Shown here: positions 40,369-53,140 of the stretch, piece after piece
Numbering within the stretch: the first letter of the stretch is position 1
How the letters are laid out: every line of letters begins with the position of its first letter
Assembly (NCBI GenBank): GCA_039621445.1
Contig: CP154954.1
Span: 26,114,954 to 26,178,953, forward strand
Direction of reading: 5' to 3'
Length of the DNA stretch: 64,000 nucleotides
Source of the DNA: Euglena gracilis
Taxonomy: Eukaryota; Euglenida; Euglenophyceae; Euglenales
Program-made: the position numbers and the translations under genes
The notes under the pieces: model-generated
What the model was told of the DNA's origin: nothing
Seen by the model: the letters and a program-made list of their open reading frames with translations, nothing else
Database searches by the model: none

Positions 40369-42195
40369 ACCAGGTTTTGTGTAGTGCTGAGCTCTTTACG
40401 TGTATGATGGTGCCATGCTGCAGCAGATGTTTGAGGTGGTGGTCGGTGGCCCGGCGGCCCGGCAGCCCGGCCTGGCCCGGCGGGCTGGCCTGGCCCAGCG
40501 GCCCAACACGGCCCGGCCTGGCCCAGCGGCCCGGCACGGCACAGCACGGCCTGGCCCAGCCTGGCCCAGCCTGGCCTGGCCAGCAGCCCAGCGGCCTGGC
40601 ACACCCGTGCACGGCCCGGACAAAATGCATGGCTTTTTGGCCAAAAATGGGGGGCCGGGGTCGAAAAACGCTCATTTTTCAGCTCAAAAACAGTTTTTCC
40701 TGGTCCGGGAGGCCAAACAACATGGTTTCAGGCAATTTTTTTTCGACTTTTTGACCTCCACATGGCCGAAAATGGCACAGTCGGAAGCCTGCCACGATGC
40801 TTTAGGCTGTAAATCAGCCATATCTCGGGCCTGGCGGGGAGTTACGGGGAAATTAAAACACCGTTAGATAGGGCGTTCCAAGGGCTTCAATTTCAGACAT
40901 TTCCGGATATTTCCTTTGATTTTTTTTTGCTTCATTTCCGAGATATTTTGAAAAAATCAGGTTTTTGACCCCAAAAACAACCCAAGATGACCCCTTAAAT
41001 GGGCCAACATTTGCCGAAAAATGGCCGTTACTTGGGCTACACGAAGAGTTGGGGGAAAAGTAAAGCACGGTTGGATAGGGCATTCCAAGGCTTCTTTTTT
41101 TTTTCTCCGGACATTTTCTTTGATTTTGCTTCATTGTCGAGATATTTTGGAAAATCGATTTTTTGACCCAAAGAAAATGGCCCAAAAACATCTCCAAATG
41201 GCCGTTTTGGGCCACAAAAGCACTCCGGCGTGTCGGCGGCCAAAATGGCCGCCGACACGGGGGGCGATAGAGGGCCTCCAGGGGTACATTTGGTCAGTCA
41301 GACATTTCCAGGAATGATGTTCGTTTTCTCGAAATATTTTCGAAAAATCTATTTTTTTTGAACGAAAATTTTACCCCGGCGAAATGGCAGAGTCGAAACT
41401 GGGGGCCAATCCTACCCAGTTTGGACCCATTCGCGGCTGAATATGTGGCTGGAGGAGGGAATTATATATATATATATGTATATAATTCTTATTAATTCCC
41501 AATAAATAATAAATAAAATAATTCTATTATTTATTTATTTTATATTAATTATTAATAAATATATATAAAAATATTATGAGAATTTTTGTTATATATAATA
41601 TATAATAATATAACATATAATTTTTTTAGGTTGGGCCATGGGAAAATGGGGGGAGGGTTGGTGGGTCCGCCATACTGCCCCTTCTACTGGGGTTGGGCTG
41701 GGTGGGTGGGGGTTTCCCTTTATTTTTAGTGCAAAGAGGCAGAGAGGCCGAAAACTTTTCTTCCCAAAATTGACCTCCCCCAAAACGGCAAACCGGGGAT
41801 GACAGAGGGCCTCCAGGGGGTACATTTGGCCAAACCAACACTTCCGGAAATAATGTATGTTTTCTCGAGATATTTTCGAAAAATCTATTTTTTTGACCGA
41901 AAATCTCACCCCGGCGAAATGGCAGAGTTGAAACTGTGGGGGGTGTTAGTGAATCCCACCCAGCTTGGACCCATTCGAGGGTGAACAACTCGGGCCTGGC
42001 GGGGAGTTGGGGGTCAAACATTCGGAAACTCGGGATCCAGTCGCTCGCGACTAAAAAAAATTCTGGGAACCGGGCCAGGGTCATGGTGATAATCCGTGGT
42101 TTTTATCACCTACCCAGGGGGGGAGGGGGTTCTAACCCCCTTTTTCCCTGGTGGTAAGCTTTGCTCTTACTCTAAATAGATAAGAGCTCAGCGAC
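40369..42195 (+). mobile_element. Composite repeat H, copy 2 (longest)
   Basis: Runs from ACCAGGTTTTGTGTAGT plus GCTGAGCTCTT (40386) to TAAGAGCTCAGCGAC (42181-42195). The head is a GGCCCGGC-rich island (40446-40600). Then come a GCTCATTTTTCAGCTCAAAA unit and ~190-200-bp units with core CGAGATATTTTG at 40939, 41138, 41328 and 41866. Next is the tail with AGTCGCTCGCGACT and GGTGATAATCCG. An extra AT-rich block (41460-41627) is absent from copy 3. Segment 41020-41220 is almost identical to 46577-46775, so copies 2 and 3 share a recent ancestor. Confidence 0.88.
41460..41627. repeat. AT-rich expansion inside repeat H copy 2
   Basis: Copy 3 reads GGAGGGAATTATATC then a T-run then AGGTTGGGCC at 47023-47055. 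Copy 2 has ~150 bp of TATATATA and AATAATAAATA-type sequence at the same point. It is a local expansion in one copy. Confidence 0.8.
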
Positions 42196-42524
42196 GCCTC
42201 TCTAATAAGTGCGCAGTGCCCAAATTATGCACAGCCCTAATAAGTGGTCTGAAACTACCTCCTAAAAGTACACCGCTCCACAAAAGGAGAAATTAGTGTC
42301 ACATCTCAGGTCACCAAGCACACACAATTCTCAGATCTCTCTTTCTCCAAATACTTCCATCGTTTAAGCCCAAATTTGACACTTAATCACTTGACTCATT
42401 GCTTGACATTACAGGAAGGGAAAAGCTGAAAAAGAGTGGTGGAAGATTAAGTATCTTGTGCTTTCCCCTAATAGGTGCGCAGTGCCCTAATATGGGCACC
42501 TGATAATAATAATAATAAGATACT
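42196..42524. other. CTAATAAGTGCGCAGTGCCC duplicates
   Basis: TCTAATAAGTGCGCAGTGCC at 42202 and CCTAATAGGTGCGCAGTGCC at 42468 flank unique sequence just before the CTG tract; TAATAAGTGG recurs at 42240 and after the tract at 43355. No gene. Confidence 0.55.
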
Positions 42525-43350
<826 letters not shown>

Positions 43351-44102
43351 TTATAATAAGTGGGGTCCGAAACCATGTCCTTAAAATTTGCGCACCCATG
43401 CGCTCTTTCAGGGGGGTTTACAATATTTGAAAAACCAGCAAGCCATACAGGGTATTAAGTGAGCGGTGGTTTGCGGGGGGGGGGGTGGTACAAATTTTCA
43501 GATTTTCTTGTAACTCCGTGGCTAGCCTGAGTTATGACCATTTAATGATGGTATAAACCCCAACAACAGCCTGTTTTGAACTGTTTCGACCAAGGCGATT
43601 TCGGTCGTTTCGGGGTGAAAAACCAATTTTTTTCAATGTCTTGATAATTGTTGGGATCAAAAGAAAATCAATGGAAACCAAAATATAAACCCTCAAGGTG
43701 ACCCTCTTTCGCCACATATAATCCTCCAGGGTCACTTGCGCCCCTTCGATTTGGCCCGTTTTGCATTGTTTTGGTTTTCTCTCGACTTAACAGTTTTTTT
43801 GGGCTGAGCCACCACCATTTTTAATTTTCTTGAAAACAGTGGGTAACCAATGAAAGTAATTGGGGGACCTAAATTAAGGCCTGGGACCCTCTACCCCGTT
43901 GGGCTGCTTGGGCTGGAGGCTGGGGGGTGGGGGGCTGGGGGTGTGGCGGGGACTGGGGAGGGGAGGTTTTTTGAGGGCCCAAAGGGCTGGGGGGTGGGGG
44001 GAGGACGGGGGAGGCCTGAGGGGGGGGGGAGTGGTGGGAAGTGGGAGGGGGAGGGAGCTCATGAGCAAGAGGGAGGGAGGGTGGGGGAGCTCATGACTAG
44101 GC
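43351..44102. other. No gene; G-rich low complexity at the end
   Basis: 43440-43840 is unique sequence. 43900-44100 is GGGG/GGAG-rich low-complexity DNA. Nothing recognisable. Confidence 0.5.
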
Positions 44103-44182
44103 ACCTATATGGCCTAAAATGGCCTAAAATGGCCTAAAATGGCCTAAAATGGCCTAAAATGGCCGAAAATGGCCGAAAATGG
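44103..44182 (+). repeat. 10-bp minisatellite ATGGCCTAAA, tract 1
   Basis: Seven to eight exact or near-exact 10-bp units, the last two changed to ATGGCCGAAA. Confidence 0.93.
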
Positions 44183-45240
44183 GAAAAATTCTGTTGCACA
44201 ATAATTTTTTTGTGAACAACTGAAGCTATTCAGGTAATGATTTTCGGTGTCTTTTGTTAATGTGGACTGCAAACAGTGGATTTGGTGAAGGAGCACAGCC
44301 CCACAAGACCTTTTTTTTAATCCCAACTCATAATAGTATCAGTCCCCAAATCCACGGTGCCCAACCTGCTTTTGGTAACTGAATTTTGAAGGTTTGGACA
44401 GCTGTATTTCTTCTTACTCCCAGTTTTTTTTGGTGTGAAATCATGTCTGTTTCACAAATAATGAAACAGTGCAAATTTGGAAGCATGGGTAAAAAGAGAG
44501 GAAAAAAAGATGAAAGATGTTGGAAAAATCTCCATTGAAAGATGTGTATGCTTATTCGTCAGGTGCCGGGGATTCCTTCAAATCACGAACCAGCAAAATT
44601 TTGGGGTTTTTCCAAAACCACAAATAAAACACGCCGAATGATCAAATGACCCAAAACAATCACAAACAATTTATGAATGAGATTCTCTCCTTTTTATGAA
44701 CGTGTTCAGAGGGCTTTTTTTTTTTAGTAATAAGTTTCCCCAAAGGGGAAAACAATCACGGAGAAGAGGAATTGCTCTCAGCTTTGCCCTTTGATCTCTG
44801 CCATCCTCTCTCATTTATGCCGAAACTAAATGGCTAAACCAATACCAAAATCACATTGAATTTCACCAGGCAACAGCTTCATCTTTCAGAAAAAAATGAT
44901 TTTTTTTTTGCGAACTCCCGCAAAATGGTGTAGATTTCACAAAACAAAAAAGACCAGGCGCTTTTTTTTGGGCGCAAATAAAAACTTTTAGTATTTGTCC
45001 AACTTTTTTTCCTGAAAAATTTTCACTGCCGTAAACTCTTACTGTTCAGAATTCCTCTATGGGTAGAAATTAAGATTTGTTGAGCTTCCCATGGTTTTGA
45101 TCCAGTTTTCATGAATTTTGCATGCTTTTTTGGATTAGCATTTCTTATTATTGAATAAGAGAAGGTTTGCACACATTATGGTACAGTTTTCGGGACAAAA
45201 ATGACGCAAAACTGTTACTTTCAGAAGCCCACCTATACCT
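44183..45240. other. No gene recognised
   Basis: AT-rich unique sequence between the two 10-bp minisatellites. Confidence 0.5.
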
Positions 45241-45400
45241 CAAAATGGCCTGAAATGGCCTAAAATGGCCTAAAATGGCCTAAAATGGCCTAAAATGACC
45301 TATAATGGCCTAAAATGGCCTAAAATGGCCTAAAATGGCCTAAAATGGCCTAGAATGGCCTAGAATGGCCTGGAATGGCCTGGAATGGCCTGGAATGGGA
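45241..45400 (+). repeat. 10-bp minisatellite ATGGCCTAAA, tract 2
   Basis: About 15 units with a gradient: ATGGCCTAAA through most of the tract, then ATGGCCTAGA (twice), then ATGGCCTGGA (three times). Three further units are at 45557-45588. Confidence 0.93.
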
Positions 45401-45656
45401 GAAATGAAATTCGAAATTTAAGCAACCCAAAACAAGCTAATTGAAGGGAGAAAAGAAGAAAAAAATGGAAAAGAAGGAAAATATGGCAGAGAAGCAAGCT
45501 TAAACAACAACCTAGCAACAATAATAGCCTGATTTTAGGGTAATCAATGAAGCTGGGGCCTGGAATGGCCTGGAATGCCCTAAAATGGGGAAATTTTTGG
45601 GCTTCATGACCATGACTGCACTTCTTGGTTGACCTGCGTATATTTCAACCAGGCTA

Positions 45657-47205
45657 CCAGGTTTTGTGTAGTGCTGAGCTCTTTACATCAGGCTTGCGCT
45701 TAGTCGGGTGCCTACTCCACGGGGGGGGGGTGGGTGCTAGGGGCAGGCACCCCATAGCACCCGATCCGACCCCCCCGGGGGGGGGTAGGGTTTTGGGGGG
45801 TGCCTGCCCCTAGCAGGCACCCCCCTCCGACCCCGGCGCCGAAGGCGCCGGGGGCCCGGAAAAGGCCATTTTGACTGAAAATTTTCTGGGTCCGGTCCGG
45901 TCCGGACCCCTATCCCCCGGGGGGGGGGGTGTGCCTGCTAGGGGCAGGCACCCTATAGCACCCACCCCCCCTCCCCCCCCGGTTGGTAAGCACAAGCATG
46001 CTTTACATATGCGATGGTGCCATGCTGCAGCAGGTGGTTGGGGCGTGTGGCAGCCAGGGCGGTTTGGCCCAGCCTGGCAGCCCGGCACGTCCCGGCCCGG
46101 GCCCGGCCGGCGGCTTGGCGGACTGGCACAGTCCGGCAGGCCCAGCCCGGAACTTTTTTGACCCAGAAGTGACCCAAAATCCGTGGCTTTCGGTCCAAAA
46201 ACAGGGGGCCGGGGTCGAAAAACGCTCATTTTCGGTTCGTAAACAGTTTTTCTGGGTCCGGGAGGCAAAAACATGGTTTCGTGCATTTTTTTTCGATTTT
46301 TTCGACTTTTGTTGACCCAAAATGGCTGAAAACGGGCCAAAACTGTGCATGTACAAAATGGCCAGAATTGGCCGAAATATGGCTGTAAATCGGGCTGGGC
46401 GGGGAGTTGCGGGGAAATCAGATTACTGTTAGATAGGGCGTTCCAAGGGCTTCAATTTAGGTCTCCGGACGTTTCGCTTGATTTTGCTTCATTTCCGAAA
46501 CATTTTGGAAACATGGTTTTTTTTTGACCTCGAAAACAGCCCAAGATGCCCCAGAAATGGCCAAAATTGGCCGAAAAATGGCCGTTACTTGGGCTACACG
46601 AAGAGTTGGGGGAAAAGTAAAGCACGGTTGGATAGGGCATTCCAAGGCTTCTTTTTTTTTTCTCCGGACATTTTCTTTGATTTTGCTTCATTGTCGAGAT
46701 ATTTTGGAAAAATCGATTTTTTGACCCAAAGAAAATGGCCCAAAAACACCTCCAAATGGCCGTTTTGGGCCACAAAAGCGCCCCGGAACACGGACCAGTG
46801 GTCGGCGGCCAAAAATGGCCGCTGACACGGGGGGCGATAGAGGGCCTCCAGGGGTACATTTGGTCAGTCAGACACTACCGGGAATGATATTCGTTTTCTC
46901 GAAATATTTTCGAAAAATCTATTTTTTTGAACGAAAATTTTACCCCGGCGAAATGGCAGAGTCGAAACTGGGGGCCAATCCTACCCAGTTTGGACCCATT
47001 CGCGGCTGAATATGCTGCTGGAGGAGGGAATTATATCTTTTTTTTTAGGTTGGGCCGCGGGAAAATGGGGGGAGGGTTGGTGGGTCCGCCATACCCCCCC
47101 CCCCCCAAGGGGTTGGGCTGAGTGGGTGGGGGTTTCCCTTTATTTTTAGTGCAAAGAGGCAAAGAGGCCGAAATTTTTTCTTCCCAAAATTGACCTCCCC
47201 CAAAA
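45657..47205 (+). mobile_element. Composite repeat H, copy 3 (3-prime truncated)
   Basis: Starts ACCAGGTTTTGTGTAGT and GCTGAGCTCTT (45672). A pair of inverted blocks with GTGCCTGC, TAGGGGCAGGCACCC and C/G tracts has been inserted into the head (45710-45985). The GGCCCGGC island follows (46068-46150), then ~200-bp units (46400-46900). Near-identity to copy 2 runs to CCCAAAATTGACCTCCCCC at 47185-47203, after which the terminal TAAGAGCTCAGC is missing. Confidence 0.85.
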
Positions 47206-48484
47206 GCGGGTACTCCCGGCCCCCCCCCACCCCGGGGATGGTGGGGGTGGGATGACCTCAAGTTTTTTTCAAAAAAAAATCTCTGGACTGGACGGGTGTG
47301 CAACTGCCCCCCCCCTCCCATGTCCCACTGGCTCCTCTGCCAGGCGGGGAATTTCACGCGGCGGAGCGCCTGCCTGTCTGGGGCGATGGAGTACCCGCTG
47401 TGGCCACTGCGCGTGTCTCCCCATGCCCCATGCCCCATGTCGCCTTCTCATCCGGATTGGAGCAGATTTGATTCCCACGGTGACCTCTTTTGGTGTTGCT
47501 TCTCCAATTTTTTTTGTTTCGATCAGTCTTCCCCCTCGGAGTCAACAACCCACCACCTCTTCTTTTGGTCTTCGCTTGTTTGTCTTCCAAAGGCTTTTCA
47601 TTTTGAGTGATTTTTTTTTACGATTGTCACCCAAGCAAACTCAGGGTCGTTCCAACAATAAATGGAATCTACATCTTCGGCAAACGGCTATTGGACTATT
47701 CTCTCTGAGCCCCACATCTGTCCAGAGAGGGGAGACCAGGGGTTTATTTTTTATGGCGAAAATTCTGAAATGTTTTTAAGGTTTTTTTTAAGGCTTTTAA
47801 GGTTTTTTTAAACAGTTTTTATATTTTTTTAAGGCAGTTTGAGGTTTTTAAGGCGTTCATTTCCCATTGGCGGTCAAAGAGCCATCTGGGCATCGAACCA
47901 ACATCGGTCCAGGTTGAAAATCAAACCCATTTTATTGAGTTTTGTGTGGATAGATAAATGTTCCTGCGATGCCAGAAATCATTTTTTCCCCCTGGAATTC
48001 ACCTGTTTTTACCGAGATTTTGCGACTTATTTTTTTGCTTGAAATTCGGAAATTTTCCAGGATGCATTTTTTGAGGTGATTTAAGGTTTTTAAGCATTTT
48101 GGCCAAAAACCTTTTCAGGCTTTTTTTTTTAAAGGGTTTTCAGGTATTTGTAGGCGCCTTTAAAGAAATAATGCCGGGGGGGGGCCCGCCCCCCCCCCCC
48201 CCCCCCAGTTTCTTCCCATCAGTACCCCGTGTCCCATCATGAGGTGCAGCCCGAACAGCCAATCACGTCAAATGATCCTGGGGGCAATGCTGGGCGATGC
48301 TCTCTCTAATTTTTTTTGCCCATTTTGCCCAGTTTGGCCAATTTTGGCCAATTTGATTACTTTGTCTGTTTGTTCTATTCTGGACCGATTTGTTTCAATA
48401 TTAAGCTAATTTGGCTTAGGCGGCCGAATTCGCACTTAAGTTTTGTTATTATTATTATTATTATGTTGATTTGATTATAATTAT
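47206..48484. other. No gene recognised
   Basis: 47250-47780 has open frames on both strands without motifs. 47770-48140 is TTTTTAAGG-rich. A C/G tract is at 48176-48206 and an ATT run at 48447-48463. Confidence 0.45.
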
Positions 48485-50940
48485 GTTGATTTGCGCATTT
48501 GCGCAAATTTCCAAAATTTTTGACTTCGGCTGTGTAGCTCCGGGTGGTTTGAAAACACGGTGACAAGAGAGTGCTAAAAATGAGCAAAAATCTGTTTCTG
48601 GCGGTGTGACCCCGGATTTTGGCAAAAAATGGTATTTTTTTTGAGGGGGCCGGAAACGGATTTCGCACGTCGAAACCCCCGGAACCTTCCCCCCTGGGAG
48701 TGAAAAAAGCGCAAAAAAAAGAGTTACAGGAACGGGACCTTTACTGCCCTTGTTGCTCTTTTCGGCTGCTTCCCCGGGTGAGCCCGAGCTTCCAGCGGAG
48801 TGCGTCCTGGGTGTTTGCTGGACTGTGTTGCTTGCGGCGCCTTGTCGTGGCGTTTTTTGGTTGTTTGTTAAAGCTTGGGGAGGAGGTGCCAGGGTGTGTG
48901 GGTGTGGTGTGATCAAGCCAGGAGGAAGGACGCAGGGCAAGGAAGGTAAGTGCGGGGTGTTTCGCAAGGGAAGCGCAGAGGGGAAGAAATAGGGTCCACA
49001 GGGAATGAAGGGGACTCTCTCTTCCACCCAAGTTATGCCCGGGATCCGCAAACCAGTTTTGTGGCAAAGAACCCAGCGGAAGAAAGCCCAACCCTTGAAG
49101 GACAAAATTGTGTTTATTTGCAAAAATGCTCGCACAAACATAATTATGTAGGTGCGCGCATTTGCGCAAATAAACACAATTTTGTCCTTCAAGGGTTGGG
49201 CTTTAGCGCCCATGAACTGACACCGTCGATAAATGGCGTGACAAAGGGGTCGTGACGGCTCGTACCAGTGGGCCATCCAGAATCATATTTTTGTGGGTTT
49301 GTCACACTGTTTGTTGATGGTACAGGCTTGTGGGCGCAAATGCGCGCACAAACAAAAATTGTGTTTATGCGCGCATTTGCGCCCATCAACACAGTTTGTG
49401 TTGGTGGGCGCAAATGCGCACATAAACACAAAGAAGGGTGTGACGGAAACACCACCGTTAAACGCCAGCAGCAGATGTGGTTCATTTGCGCATTTGCGCG
49501 CATCACGTTGTTTGTGGGCGCAAATGCGCAAATGAACAACATGAAAGAAATTGCACAATTTACATCTGGTTGTTTTGTGCATTTGCACCCACCAACTACG
49601 TGATGCGCGCAAACACGCAAATGAACCACCAATGGAGGAGTAAAAAGCAGCCTCATTTCGCCCTCCAACAGCTACCTTTAGTGGCTTCTGAATGGGTTCA
49701 ACCCAAATGCCTACACCGTCTCCTCCGGCACATGGTATTGGGGTGCCGTTTCTGGTCCATTGGCAGGTCCCCTAAAATATGGAGACAGAGGATCTCCTGA
49801 AGGTGGGTGCGCAGCCACCCGGTAACGGCACCCGTCCACCGGCACCAATTTTAGGGTCCCAAGGGCCCTGCCACTGGCCCGCGGCTTGGGCTCAGCTGCT
49901 GCAGCCACATCAGCTGCTGATGCTTCAGCACCCACCAGGCTGGTCGACCTCCCCGGTGCAACAACACCCAGCGCACGGCCACGTTATAACCCGCAATCGG
50001 GCCGCGAGACTGGGGGGACGACGTGGTGCCAGTGCATGGCAACCAACAGCCGGAGAGAGATAGCCCTCAAACACCTGTTACTTTGGGTGCAAGGAATTGT
50101 TGAACTTTTGCCATTCGGTTGGTTGCATCAAAGCTGTGGGACTCACCCCCCACAAATTATGCACAAAAACTGGTGTGTTTTACGTTCTTCAAGGGAAAAA
50201 TGGTGGATAATAACCAGAAAACGGACTCCGGCCCGACACATCCCGGGTATTTCAAGTGCTAAATTTTGACTTCTTGTAACGCAGCGCTGTTGCAGAAAAG
50301 GTGCCGAACGGTCACAGGTCGTTTGCACGTCATCAATTCATTACACTTAACTGCCAAACGGATGACGCCAAAACAACCGGCTGTTCGGGCCGGAGAACAG
50401 CAGTTCAAATGTACACACGTAAGGCAGGCCAATTTTGGCCAGTCAGATGCCATGTTCAAGTGAACATTACACACTACCTCTCACCACAAATTTCATCACC
50501 ATGCAATCCTCGTGGTGCAAACCAATGGTTGGCATGTGGAATTGCATTTGCCAGCTGTCACGGACGAGGAGATGGTGTCGCACAACTGATGTATGTTGAT
50601 TTGCGCATTTGTGTACACAAACAAACTTTGTTTGCGTGCGCTAAGGCTCGCTCAAACACACCATTTTGAAGCGATTGATTAAATGTTTGTGTGCGCATCT
50701 GTGCAAATGTGCGCACAAACATAATTGTGTTTATTTGCGCAAATGCTCGCACCAAACCGCCTATCATGTTCAAAAACCTTGTAGGTCGATGGTAATCATC
50801 AGTGTGCTTTAACACAGACATGTTGTTCGTTGTCTCCCATTGCACAAACCATCCCTATACCAGTTTCCCCAACACGTTGGTGCGCGCATTTGCGCGCACA
50901 AACAATTTTGTTTGTGGGCGCATTTTCGCCCACAACCACA
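48485..50940. repeat. Cluster 1 of GCGCAaaTGCGC palindromes
   Basis: GCGCATTTGCGC or its close forms (GGCGCAAATGCGC, GCGCGCATTTGCGCGC, GTGGGCGCATTTTCGCCCAC) occur around 48491, 49153, 49335, 49369, 49407, 49485, 49517, 50604, 50692, 50740, 50882 and 50917. Most are embedded in ACAAACA/TTTGTTTG or AAACACAA sequence, giving hairpins of 20-40 bp. Between them the DNA is unique and no gene is recognised. Frames on both strands repeat ICAFAPTN- or NAQMNH-like peptides because the palindromes are read both ways. Confidence 0.85.
49085..49202. repeat. 37-bp perfect inverted repeat, 44-bp loop
   Basis: AGCCCAACCCTTGAAGGACA and 17 further bases (49085-49121) are mirrored without a mismatch at 49166-49202. 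The loop holds GCGCGCATTTGCGC. Perfect conservation of arms this long suggests a recent event or gene-conversion-like maintenance. Confidence 0.95.
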
Positions 50941-51639
50941 CATCAGTTGTGTGATGTCTCGCTGACGTATTCTGTGGTGTGTGATGTAATATCGCTCCCT
51001 GTGTTCTTACGGGCGGCTGCAGTATCCAAGCCACTTCAGCCAATGATTCAGAACCAGTTCCAAGTGTCGTAACAGTGGGTGTGTGTTTCCCTCCTGTTTG
51101 ATGTACGAGAGCACCAATCCCACCCTTGGCCCTATTTGCGTCACCCGGTAAGCAGCATGTGCACCAAATTACCTGGAGTTAATCCCCTTTAACAGAGGGG
51201 TGTAATAGTTCATAAACTGTCTTCTGGTGTCGGGGTGCGGGTTCCCAGAAATTTCGCAAAAATTGTTTATTTTGCGGAAATGCGCCCATTTCAAAGAAAA
51301 AACCCTTAAGTGCGAATCCGGCCGCCTAATTTTGGCTCAACATTGGGCTGTACTGGAGTGGATGCACGTCTTGGAGTAGCCCCCCCTAAATGATTTCGGC
51401 TGCCCAAATGTGAAAACAAGAGAAAAACGGCAGAATTTTGACCAAGCAGACCCAAAATTTCAAAAATCCCCGTGTTGTTCTTTTTTATTTTTTGGGGGGG
51501 CACTTGTCGCACAGTACCGAACATGCGGGGGGAGGACACGCCAGCCCTCCGCTCATTCACCCCCGCCCCCATTGACCTGCTGGCCCATCCCGGGAAGCAG
51601 TCGCATGGCGCCAAACTTTGTTCCGGGACGGCCCCCAGG
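50941..51639. other. No gene recognised
   Basis: Unique sequence; a GCGGAAATGCGCCC fragment at 51274 is an outlying palindrome-family member. Nothing else recognised. Confidence 0.5.
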
Positions 51640-52293
51640 GTTTGATGACTCCCAGTAGATAGAGCGTTGCAAGGGCTTCAATTTAGGCCTCCGGACATTT
51701 CCTTTGATTTTGCATCGTTTTCGAGGAATTTTGAAAACATCGATTTTTTGACCCCCCACCCCCCGAAAACGGCTAAGTCGGACAGTGGGAAAAGTGTACA
51801 AAACGGCCATCTGGGCCAAAAACGGCCATATCTCGGGCTAGGCGAGGAGTTGCGGGGAAATCAAAATACCGGTAGATGGGGCGTTCCAAGGGCTTCAAAT
51901 TAGGTCTCCGGACATTTCCTTTGATTTGGCTTCATTTTGGAGATATTTTGAAAATTGACATTTTTTTTGGCCGAAATGGCAGAGTCCAAAGGGGGGGGGC
52001 TTATCCAGGGGGGCGGGCCGATCCTACCCAGTTTGGACCCCTTCGCGCGTGAATAACTCGGGCCTGGTGGGGAGTTGGGGGCGAAACCCAGGTGATTCGG
52101 AAACTAGAAATCCAGTCGCTCGCGACTGAAAAAAAAAATTCCGGGAACCGGGCCAGAATCATGGTGATAATCCGTCGGTTCTCCTGGTGGCCCCGACCCG
52201 GGGGGGGGGGGGCGGGGAGGGGGGGGGTCGAGGGGGGGGTTTCGCCGGTGGTAAGCTTCGCTCTTACCCATAAAGGGATAAGAGCTCAGCGAC
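51640..52293 (+). mobile_element. Composite repeat H, copy 4, 3-prime half
   Basis: Two ~215-bp units (cores at 51722 and 51938), almost identical to 23085-23380 of copy 1. The AGTCGCTCGCGACT palindrome, GGTGATAATCCGTCGG and the terminal TAAGAGCTCAGCGAC (52279-52293) follow. The 5-prime half is absent on this strand. Confidence 0.85.
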
Positions 52294-52304
52294 CCCCCCC
52301 CCCC

Positions 52305-53139
52305 ACCTTTGGTTTCCCCGCAGCTCACCGCCTAGCCCGAGATGCGGCCGTTTTTCGGCCAATTTGGGCCATTTTGTACACTTTCTCCACTGTCCGACTT
52401 AGCCATTTTCGGCCAAAAAAAGTCGAAAAAAAATCGAATTTTTTTTTGCTGAAACGATGTTTTTTGGCGACCCGGAAAAACTGTTTTTGAGCCGAAAATG
52501 AGCGTTTTTTGACCCACCAGCGCCCCGTTCTGGGCCGCCAACCCATTGATTTTGGGTCAAACCCGGGTCAAAAAAGTCGAAAAAAATCGAAAATTTTTTT
52601 TTGCCCGAAACGACGTATTTTGGCCTCCCGGACGCGGAAAAACTGTTTTGGAGCCGAAAATGAGCGTTTTTCGACCCGCCAGCGCCCCGTTCTGGGCCGC
52701 CAACCCATTGATTTTGGGTCAAAACTGGGTCAAAAAAGTCGAAACAAATCGAAAAATTTTTTTTGCCCGAAATGATGTTTTTTGGCCTCCCGGACCCGGA
52801 AAAACTGTTTTGGAGCCGAAAATGAGCGTTTTTCGACCCGCCAGCGCCCCGTTCTGGGCCGCCAACCCATTGACTTTGGGTCAAAACCGGGTCAAAAAAG
52901 TCTAAAAATATCGAATTTTTTTTTTGCCCGAAATGATGTTTTTTGGCCTCCCGGACCCAGAAAAGGTGATTTTTGAGCCAAAACGACTGTTTTTTGACCC
53001 CCTGGCCTCCGGTTTCGGGCACAAAACCCTTGCATTTCAGTCAAAAGAGATCCGTGGAGTGGGCCGGTGTATATAGAGGGGTCTATGAAGGGGTGGGTGT
53101 GCGCTTATCAAGAGCTCAGCACTATTCAAAACCTGGTGT
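52305..53139 (-). mobile_element. Composite repeat H, copy 4, inverted 5-prime half
   Basis: Read on the minus strand this is the head of repeat H: ACCAGGTTTTGAATAGT, GCTGAGCTCTT (53110-53121), then three ~165-bp units with GAAAATGAGCG marks at 52495, 52656 and 52821 (plus-strand view), then the TATCTCGGGC-type block near 52335. It abuts the forward 3-prime half, so the element is rearranged tail to tail. Confidence 0.85.
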
Positions 53140-53140
53140 C

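Noticed and set aside
40853-41215. Minus-strand repeat-peptide protein in repeat H
   Set aside because: The frame follows the ~200-bp units but is interrupted in other copies and differs in frame between them, so selection on protein is not supported.
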